DNA from: Misgurnus anguillicaudatus | Lineage: Eukaryota > Chordata > Actinopteri > Cypriniformes > Cobitidae | Assembly (NCBI RefSeq): GCF_027580225.2 | Contig: NC_073361.2 | Location: 23,082,001 to 23,146,000 of the forward strand | Reading direction: 5' to 3' | Length of the DNA: 64,000 nucleotides | Shown: positions 56,339-64,000 of the stretch, in pieces | Numbering within the stretch: the first letter of the stretch is position 1 | How the letters are laid out: the number at the start of each line of letters is the position of its first letter | The notes under the pieces: model-generated | The model's input: only the letters and a program-made list of their open reading frames with translations | Databases searched by the model: none | Told to the model about the DNA's origin: nothing | Position numbers and translations under genes: made by a program

Positions 56339-57180
56339 CGTTCTTTGTGTTCTTGGAATTGAGAAACAGCCATGGTCTTTATTCGGCCGTTCTAAAGATG
56401 TGTAAAAAATTTTTACCAAAAGAGGCCCTTGGGGGTAACAATAACCCCAATTGAAAATGAATAGGAAATGCAAAAAAATATTTTTTCTTTATATTTGTCA
56501 AAATAAAAATGCATCCAGAATAAATCGAAAGGCCTGGTACTAGAGCATAAATGCAATATAGAAAAGACTTGCTCAATCAAACACACACACACACACGCCA
56601 AGATATGACTGCCACAGAGAGCGTTTTTGTAGAATTTGGGAAAAAAAAACAGCCACAGATGCAAAACAAAGATGTAAATTGGTGGGCTTGAATGCTCACA
56701 CAGGTGCACATACACACACACATGCAGTCAAATTTCTGTGTCATTTTATTTAATAAAATAATAATAATATCTAATGTCCAATCTAATGTTTATATATACA
56801 TAAATTCACAAAAAGTATCACTAAAGTAGTGATGTGAGCGGTTGGCCATCCAGTGAAATGAATGGGTCTCTATAGCCCTCTGCTGGTCAAAATGATTTAT
56901 TTCCTAAATTGTAATTTGTGTCTAAGCACCAGACGGCCGAATTCAACACTGACATCTAGATCAATATCTAAAAACAATCTAAATCAAATTTATGTGAACT
57001 TTTCATAAAAAAATTATACAGGCAAGCTAATGGTGTAGTTGAGGAATTGAGTGGTAAACAGGTACAAAAGTACTTCATATCTCCCAAAAAACAGCATTAA
57101 TGTATAGATGGGAAGTAAACAAAAAATATATTTATTATTTGTATCATTAAAAATATGTCACGATCATTATTACTTAGTAC

Positions 57181-57433
57181 TTAAAGGAACAGTATGTAGG
57201 ATTGTGGCCAAAACTGGTATTGCAATTACACAACAGGTTGCCAATACACAACATGACAACATAAACATCAGTTGAGGGCTACAACTCCACTTTTTAAATA
57301 ACAAGATCCTGGCCAGACCACTGTTGTCAGTGATATAAGTATTTGAAATGAAAATGATTTCTTAATGTCTAGTGACATATCAGGGCCATTTTATGATTAA
57401 TTGATATACATTTCTTACATACTGTTCCTTTAA
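57181..57433. mobile_element. TTAA-flanked MITE (AGGAACAGTATGTA family)
   Basis: TTAA then AGGAACAGTATGTAGG at the left; TTACATACTGTTCCT then TTAA at the right. 253 bp. Confidence 0.88.
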
Positions 57434-58029
57434 ATGCATAGTTACACTGCAACAAAGACACCATAATATAAAGTGTAACCAGGTTTCCTATTCAATGTAA
57501 AAATTATTCAGTTCAGATTCTTACAAAAATCTAAGTACCTTAATTTCTGACATTGTTGCCCTAGGTGATCAGGAATGACACAAAATATTTGTATAAAACA
57601 TACACTCTTCCCACAAAAAAGATAGAAAAAATTTCTGGATATTTCCCAACTGATTGTTTTCCAAAGACTAGAGAGGTAGGATCTCACAGAACAGACCTGC
57701 CCAAAAACAGCAGTATACTTTAAGAAAATGACATGATGCAGCAGGACAAACTTATTGTAAATGATCCAAATAGGATCAAAGTTACGGGCTTTTATAATAT
57801 GCGGTACTACATTTTTTAAACCCTAAAAAAACGGCATTGTTGGGATGAAATATGTGACCCTGGCCTGGACCACAAAACCAGTCATAAACATTCCTAATGA
57901 GTCCCTTCAGAACTTCAATAAAATACTTCCTGAAATGATAAAGATGTACTGTATTTGGTGTGTCACCCTGACTGATATCTCTGATGTTTATCCCCTATCT
58001 GTCTGGAATTTGGCTGACATTTATAAAGG

Positions 58030-58043
58030 CGTATATATATATG

Positions 58044-58077
<34 letters not shown>
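58030..58077. repeat. (TA)n microsatellite at the LINE 3' end
   Basis: A TATATG/TATA run directly abutting the LINE tail. Confidence 0.9.
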
Positions 58078-58084
<7 letters not shown>

Positions 58085-59089
58085 CAATTCAATTCAATTC
58101 AATTTTATTTATATAGCGCTTTTCACAATTTGGTAATTGTATCAAAGCAGCTTTACATAATAGATGCAGTGAAAAGCACAGAAAATCGACAGATAGCACA
58201 ACAAAATAAACGATAGCACAAGCAGTTAAATTTGCTACGGCTATAAATCAACATTATAAGCAAACGTATTACTAATGTAACGTATAGAAGTTAAGCCCAA
58301 AAAGGCTGCCTCCCCGGGTTGAAAAACCCCCTAGGAGAAAAAAACCCCGGAATTTTTTCCGGGGAAGTAAAAAAAGTCCTAGGAGGAAAAAACCCTTGGG
58401 AGGTATATATATATATATATATATATACACATTGAAACGGAAGGAGATTAAGCGGAGATTAAGCGGAGATTAAGCGGGTTCTGCCGGTGGTCTTTGGTCA
58501 GGCATCAGCTGGACATCACGTTGAAGAACAGCTAGTAGATCAGTTGTGTGCCGACTTTCACATGTACCGGAACTGGATCTGTTTGTCTCGTCCTCGGGAT
58601 CAAGGACGAGACAGGGAGAGAGAAACAAAATCTTATTAGCGTAGGGGCCGTTCACATAGAAAACAAGTGTCACACAGTAATGTGGTTTTAGTCAGCTCGG
58701 TTCCGGACAGGCTAACTATTGCTGGTTAAGTGTATTACATATAGTTGATGATTTTAGAAATGGAAACAGAACTCGTTTGACTAAGGCCAGAGGCCCCACT
58801 GCCGTCGTTAATGCTAACGTACAGTGGCAAACGGTTCTGTATGACATACTATTTTAAGGTCATGGGAAAAGGCCAAAATTGCAAGCCGGCCATATTTGGC
58901 AGTTAAGACTCAATCGAAAACCAATTCAAAGTTTCAGCATGTTACTAAAGAGTATTAATGATATTTACCATGCTTTGAAGTGTTGACGAGAAAAAGAAAA
59001 AAAAAAAGGTTTTAATTTATTCATTAATTTATTTATTTATTAGGTTGTACAAGCTAGCTATTAGGAGATAAGTACCATTGTTAAAACAA

Positions 59090-59391
59090 CTATTTGAAAG
59101 CCTTGTTAAAGAGAAAAGTTTTAAGTCTAGATTTAAAGTTATCTACTGTCTCTGATTTTCGGACGTCGGTTGGTAAATCATTCCATAGCTTAGGGGCTAA
59201 GTAGGAAAAGGATCTGCCACCTTTAGACACTTTTGATATTTTAGGGATAATTAAGAGGCCAGAATTTTGTGACCGCAATGCACGTGATGGATTGTATTCT
59301 GATAATAATTCTCTAAGATATAAGGGTGCTAGGCCATTTAAGGCTTTGTAGGTGATTAGTAATATTTTAAATTGTATACGATATGTAACTG
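59090..59391 (-). pseudogene. LINE ORF2 C-terminal segment
   Basis: Resumes after the inserted element with TYRIQFKILLITYKALNGLA, the typical C-terminal end of L2/CR1 ORF2, and runs through LWNDLP to FLFNKAFK and a stop at about 59090. Confidence 0.88.
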
Positions 59392-59809
59392 CACTGTAAA
59401 AAAAGTCCGTAAAAATTTCAATGTTATTGCAGCTGGGTTGCCGGCAATTCACCGCAGATCTACATCTATGCCACCCACCGGCAAGAGTTTGTTCAAAGCT
59501 AAATAAATTTTAAATATTAACAAGTCTTTATCTTTACAGAATAAAACTATACAATAACAGCCTCATGCAAAGCATTCTGGGAACCAGAAATCATCATCAA
59601 CCTTTTTCTGTTTTTTGCTTCAGATTTTGTTTCCCAGAATGTTTTGCTTGATGCTGTTTTTTAGTTTTACTCTGTAAAGACAAAGACTTGTAAATGTTTA
59701 ATGTTCATTTAACTTTGAACAAAATGTTGCCAGTAAATAACATAAATTTAAATCTACGGTAAATTACCGGCAACTCAGCTGCAATTTCTACGGATTTTTT
59801 TTTACAGTG
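59392..59809. mobile_element. CACTGTAA-ended element inserted in LINE ORF2
   Basis: CACTGTAAAAAAAGTCCGTA at the left tip and TTTTTTTACAGTG at the right. Flanked by TG on both sides (59390-59391 and 59810-59811). Removing it restores the LINE sequence, so it is a clean insertion after the LINE landed. Body as in 53523-53923. Confidence 0.9.
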
Positions 59810-60403
59810 TGGTAGCCAGTGTAAAGATGCCAGAATTGGGCTTATGCGGTCATACTTCTTAATTCGAGTAAGAACTCTTGCAGAAGCGTTTTGAACTAGC
59901 TGAAGCTTGTTGACCTGTTTTGCATGGCATCCTCCGAGTAACGAGTTACAATAGTCTATTCTAGAGGTCATAAAAGCGTGGATAAGCTTCTCTGCATCTG
60001 ATGCAGACAACATATGGCGTATTTTTGAGATATTTCTAAGGTGGAAGAATGCTGTGCGGCAGACATTGGAGATATGGCTGTCGAAGGATAAACTGCTGTC
60101 GAATATCACACCTAAATTCTTAACCGTGGAGGTTGGCACCACAGTGCAGCCATCTATGGGCAACTTGTAATCTGTCATATTATGTTTGTAGCGATTCGGT
60201 TCGATAACAAGTATCTCTGTCTTATTGGAGTTTAGCATAAGAAAGTTATGTGACATCCAGTCACTTATATCGCTGATGCAGTCTGATAGCTTAGAAAAAT
60301 TTTGTGTTTCGCTAGGATGCGAGGAGATGTAAAGCTGTGTGTCATCTGCATAGCAGTGAAACTGTATGTTATGATTTCTGATAATATCTCCCAGAGGTAA
60401 CAT
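59810..60403 (-). pseudogene. LINE ORF2 reverse-transcriptase core and thumb
   Basis: Continues the ORF2 frame with the catalytic YADDTQLY box just after 60403 and downstream RT blocks ([21 protein letters not shown]) to LHWLP, where an inserted element interrupts it. The catalytic aspartates are present. Confidence 0.88.
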
Positions 60404-62536
60404 ATATAACGAAAACAGAATAGGACCTAAAACTGATCCCTGCGGTACGCCGTATTTAACCAGGGAGTGATGTGACTCCTCCTCATTTACATAAACAAAG
60501 TGATAGCGATTGGTTAGATACGATCTGAACCAAGCTAGCGCCTGACCACTGATGCCAACATAGTTTTCTAGCCTATTAAGTAAGATTGTGTGATCTATTG
60601 TGTCAAAGGCTGCACTAAGGTCTAATCATATAAGGAGTGATATTTCACCACGGTCGGATGTTAGGAGAAGGTCATTTGTAACTCTAAGCAGCGCTGTCTC
60701 TGTGCTATGGTGGGGCCTGAATCCTGATTGGAACTTTTCATACGTACTATTATTTGCTAAGAATGTGCGTAGCTGGCTTGCCACTACCTTTTCTAAAATT
60801 TTGGAAAGAAAAGGGAGATTTGAGATTGGTCTAAAGTTATTTAGATCTCCCTGGTCAAGGTTTGGTTTTTTAATGAGCGGTCTAATAACTGCTAGTTTGA
60901 AAGTTGATGGAACGTAGCCTAATTCTAATGATGAGTTAAAGACATGTAATACTGGGTTAGACACTGTAGGGAATACCCCTTTGAGTAATTTTGTGGGAAC
61001 AGGGTCCAATATACAGGACGATGATTTGGATGATGCTACTAATTTAGATAGCTCATCTATTGTAGTAGGTTTAAATGACTCAAGATGTTCGTATGGTAGG
61101 CAAGCGTTAAATGTATTACTGGGTAGAGTGCTGGCTGCTTGGGTACCTACAATGTTTTCCCTAATAATCATAATTTTCTTAGTAAAGAAGTTCATGAAGT
61201 CGTTACTATTGTGTGGGAGTTTATTAGTGGGTTCTGTTTGTTCTTTATTTCTAGTCAGTTTCGCAACTGTGCTAAAGAGGAAGCGAGGGTTATTATGATT
61301 TTCTTTAATAAGATTGCTGAGATACGTAGATCTGGCGATTTTTATAGCCTGTCTGTAGTGTTTAACACTCTCTTTCCATGCTGCACGCCATACCTCTAAC
61401 TTTGTGCTTCTATAATTTCTTTCCATTTTTCTAGCAGCCTTTTTAAGGGCAGCGGTTTGATGGTCGTACCATGGAGCTGGCGTTTTTTCTTTGATTCTCT
61501 TTTTTCGAATTGGAGCTACGGCATCCAATGTGTTAGAACAAATACTGTTCAGGTTTTCTATTACAATATCTAGATCTTCAGGGTTATCTGCTACATGTTT
61601 CATTTGGGACAGGTCTGGAAGAGTGCTAATAAAGTTATCTTTAGTGGTTGAAATTATTGTTCTGGCTAGTCGGTAGCGTATTGTAGATCGAGTGATCATA
61701 TCTAGAAGTACCGTGTATGAGACAAGGCAATGGTCTGAAACTGCATCGCTCTGAGGTGATATCTCGATTTCATTAATATTGAGCCCGAGTGACAGAATTA
61801 AGTCTAATGTGTGCCTATGAGTATGCGTGGGCCCTGTCACGTTTTGTCTAATATTGAGAGAATTTAGAATATCCATAAATGCTAATCCTAATGTATCTGT
61901 TGGGTTATCAACATGTATATTAAAGTCACCAACGATAAGAGCTTTATCTACAGTGACTACGAGGTCAGACAGGAAATTTGATATTTCTTTAAGAAAATCT
62001 ACATGATGGCCCGGAGGTCTATAGATTGTAGCAAGGACAAAAGAGAGCTGTTTATGGTTACGATCAGTTATTTCCATATTTAATAGCATTATTTCAAATG
62101 AATTAAATTTTAGTTCAGATTTATGGTTTACTTTAAAAAAATGTTTGTATATTGTAGCTACACCACCCCCTCTCCCCTTTAAACGCGGTTCATGTTTATA
62201 ATAGTAGTCTTGTGGGGTGGATTCGTTTAAACTAATGTAATCGTCTGCTTTAAGCCAGGTTTCTGTTAAAGAGAGTGCATCTAAGTTTTGGTCAGTAATT
62301 ATTTCATTGACAATAGGTTCTTTATTGGTAAGCGATCTAATGTTAAGAAGGCCGAATTTTAACATTCGAGGTTCATCTGTAAACGTATTGTTTTCTAATT
62401 TTATGTTAGTAAGATTTGTACGAGACGAGGTAAACGGTGCTCTGTATTCGTTTGTTCGAGGAACGCACACAGTTGGAATGTGTTGATACTCTGGTAAGAT
62501 AGACTCTAAGTTCTGGGATATATGTGATCTTGACAT
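60404..62536 (-). pseudogene. LINE ORF2 N-terminal part: endonuclease and reverse transcriptase, one in-frame TGA
   Basis: 636 open codons from 62536 hold the APE-type endonuclease ([28 protein letters not shown]) and the first reverse-transcriptase blocks ([32 protein letters not shown]). A single TGA at 60626-60628 interrupts the frame; the same frame continues directly with [12 protein letters not shown] and [11 protein letters not shown]. It is one nonsense change, not a frameshift. The endonuclease nicks target DNA and the RT copies the element RNA from the nick. Confidence 0.88.
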
Positions 62537-62602
62537 GTCAGAGCTACTAACAGATGGACGGGTAGGCCGATCTATCTGTTTCCTGACCTGGGCCCTGGGT
62601 AG

Positions 62603-63613
62603 TCAAACTGTATTAGAATTTAGAGTATTGGTCAGATTTCTAGAGAGTATAGCATTTCCTTCCGATGACGGATGAAGGCCATCTCTCTTTAGCAGGTCAG
62701 GTCTCCCCCTGAAGTGTTTCCAATTATCTATAAACCCTACGTTATGCTGAGGGCACCATTTTGACATCCAGTGGTGAAGAGACACTAATCTGCTATAAGT
62801 TTCATCACCCCGGTAGGCGGGGAGGGGACCAGAGCAAATTACATTATCTGACATTGTTTTTGCAATTTCACACACCTCTTTAATAGTATCTTTGGTGATC
62901 TCTGACTGGCGGAGTCTGGTGTCATTTGCGCCGGCATGAATAACAATTTTAGAAAACTTACGCTTAGCATTAGCCAGTACTTTAAGTTTGGATCTAATGT
63001 CTGACGATCTGGCTCCCGGTATACAGTCAACTATGGTGGCTGGTGCCTCAATGTTCACGTTCTTAAGTATCGAGTCTCCAATAACAAGGGCACCTTTAAC
63101 AGATGTCTCAGCCGGTGTATTGTTTAGAATCTCGAATCTGTTAGAAATTACTAGGGGGGACTTCGATGGGCATCGAATATGATTACGCCGCCTGACAGTC
63201 ACCCAGTTAGTCGGCCGTGTTAAATCAGTTGCCGGAACCGGGCTATGTGTGCTACGCGTTGCCGTAGGCGCACCCGAAACAGTGTTTGAAACATTAACAT
63301 TAGCATTAGCGGTCTTACTGTCCTCAACGAGCGTTCGGATGTGCGCTTCTAGTTCTGCAACCTTCTCCGTCAGCCTTACTACTTCAATACACTTAACACA
63401 TGTAAACCCCTCTGTGCTGACGGAAGAAGCTAAACTGTACATGTGGCAAGCAGTGCAGGTTACAATGACAAGCGGAGTCTTACCGTTTTCATTTTGGGCG
63501 ATGGCGTCTCTGTTCGCCTGAACGCGGTCCGTGAAGCTGCATCGAGACCGGTGCTCGCTCGCTGGCTGCCTCGTACGTCTCCGGGTGCCTGGAGCCAGGG
63601 TGATGTGAGGCAC
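62603..63613 (-). CDS. LINE ORF1, esterase-domain protein
   Basis: 336 residues, uninterrupted. In order: a basic N-terminus; a Cys/His cluster at residues 53-75 (CTACH ... CVKC) that could bind zinc; a short heptad-like helix (about 79-100); a low-complexity linker; and an SGNH-hydrolase domain at about 174-325 with GDS (Ser181), GAND (Asn230) and DGLH (Asp311, His314) blocks. ORF1 proteins of L2/CR1 elements often carry such an esterase; it is thought to act in RNP assembly or membrane interaction, and the substrate is unknown. The stop is followed 66 bases later by the first ORF2 ATG. The start at 63613 is the first Met of the open frame. Confidence 0.88.
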   Translation of the reverse strand: MPHITLAPGTRRRTRQPASEHRSRCSFTDRVQANRDAIAQNENGKTPLVIVTCTACHMYSLASSVSTEGFTCVKCIEVVRLTEKVAELEAHIRTLVEDSKTANANVNVSNTVSGAPTATRSTHSPVPATDLTRPTNWVTVRRRNHIRCPSKSPLVISNRFEILNNTPAETSVKGALVIGDSILKNVNIEAPATIVDCIPGARSSDIRSKLKVLANAKRKFSKIVIHAGANDTRLRQSEITKDTIKEVCEIAKTMSDNVICSGPLPAYRGDETYSRLVSLHHWMSKWCPQHNVGFIDNWKHFRGRPDLLKRDGLHPSSEGNAILSRNLTNTLNSNTV

Positions 63614-63700
63614 GCTGTACCGCCTGGTGCTAATGCCGGTGTTGTGTCGAAGTCTGTTCCCCCTATGTTCCCCCCCTATTTTTCCCTTCAGTGTAGTGTT

Positions 63701-64000
63701 TTTATGGCGTTTTTATCACGTTATAGGTTTTATTATTTATATATTTAAAGTTTTAATTGCTACTGAGATGTATATGTGTGCATCTCTGTAACGTATCTGT
63801 ATTTTTCTTAATGGTAAGCCAATTATTTTTACATTATGAATAATATTATATTTATAATATTTATTTAATTATGTATGCAAACATTACATTTTTAAAACGA
63901 CCAGTAAAGGAAAAAAAAAAGAAAAAGACAGGCTATATTTTAAAAGAAATACCCTAATAGAAAACTGTCAAATGTATGAAATATTTAATAAATTGTATTA
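63701..64000. other. Sequence beyond the LINE 5' end
   Basis: AT-rich with no recognised feature. It may include the extreme LINE 5' UTR. Confidence 0.4.

Larger units (their letters stand above)
55000..58029. other. Intergenic between LINE and phex
   Basis: Repeats only: three copies of a 21-bp unit at 56279-56338, (CA)n at 56580-56596, a TTAA MITE at 57181-57433, and a fragment of the GTGACCCTGG...CCACAAAACCAGTCATAA family at 57852-57890. No gene seen. Confidence 0.6.
58078..63700 (-). mobile_element. Nearly full-length L2/CR1-clade LINE
   Basis: A minus-strand non-LTR retrotransposon: ORF1 (62603-63613), ORF2 (about 62536 to 59090, interrupted), a 3' UTR of about 1 kb, and a tail of short (AATTC/GAATT)n repeats at 58078-58103 in place of poly(A), as in the CR1/L2 group. 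The 3' region shows the common TTTATATAGCGCTTTTCAC module. The 5' end is not sharply defined; about 63.7 kb is an estimate. A TA repeat (58401-58425) sits in the 3' UTR. Confidence 0.88.

Noticed and set aside
56183..56473. Minus-strand frame with FRHFRGD repeats
   Set aside because: It arises from the 21-bp tandem repeat and lacks any other coding evidence.
60600..61399. Plus-strand frames of 60-105 residues opposite the LINE
   Set aside because: Shadows of ORF2 on the minus strand; no independent coding signal.
1..64000. CRISPR array, bacterial operon or phage system
   Set aside because: The window has spliced vertebrate genes and eukaryotic transposons throughout. The tandem repeats are microsatellites or minisatellites without spacer structure.

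Overview
The window is vertebrate nuclear DNA from a ray-finned fish, most likely a cypriniform (carp or minnow relative). The grounds are two spliced genes orthologous to human Xp22.1 genes, a teleost-type Tc1 transposon, tRNA-derived SINEs with an L2-type tail, an L2/CR1-clade LINE, and a very high load of short inverted-repeat DNA transposons. I cannot name the species from this.

Both recognised protein genes lie on the minus strand. phex (22 coding exons, 54647 down to 44053, 744 residues) encodes the M13 zinc endopeptidase that protects bone mineralisation and phosphate balance. ptchd1 (3 coding exons, 18318 down to 9287, 887 residues) encodes a 12-span Patched-family synaptic membrane protein. 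Order and orientation (phex then ptchd1 in the direction of transcription) are the same as on human Xp22.1, with about 26 kb between them. They are neighbours by descent, not a functional pathway.

Region by region. 1-640: a 99-bp duplication and a CTAT microsatellite. 640-1430: a CpG-rich stretch and candidate 5' exons of an unidentified plus-strand transcript. 2-9 kb: nested DNA transposons. 9.3-18.3 kb: ptchd1, with a 0.9-kb foldback element in intron 1 and an AGCTGGT-rich element in intron 2. 18.3-19.4 kb: ptchd1 upstream region with a SINE and a GC-rich block. 19.4-44 kb: intergenic, filled with TTAA-flanked inverted-repeat elements, a dead Tc1 element, a triple tandem repeat and a three-level nested element at 37.7-39.7 kb. 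44-54.6 kb: phex, whose introns hold an AT-rich minisatellite and copies of a CACTGTAA-ended element. 55-58 kb: further small repeats. 58-63.7 kb: a nearly complete minus-strand L2/CR1 LINE with an esterase ORF1 and an endonuclease/reverse-transcriptase ORF2, broken by one in-frame TGA and one inserted element.

The strongest oddity is in phex. All 22 exons keep their reading frame, but three splice dinucleotides are not canonical: the exon 5 donor reads CT, the exon 11 acceptor GG and the exon 11 donor AT. Exon 11 (129 nt, phase 0 on both sides) has therefore lost both of its splice signals and could be skipped in frame. This is either the start of decay of one gene copy (for example a homeolog in a polyploid cyprinid) or clustered assembly error. 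ptchd1 has intact splice sites and frame. I found no previously undescribed multi-gene system.
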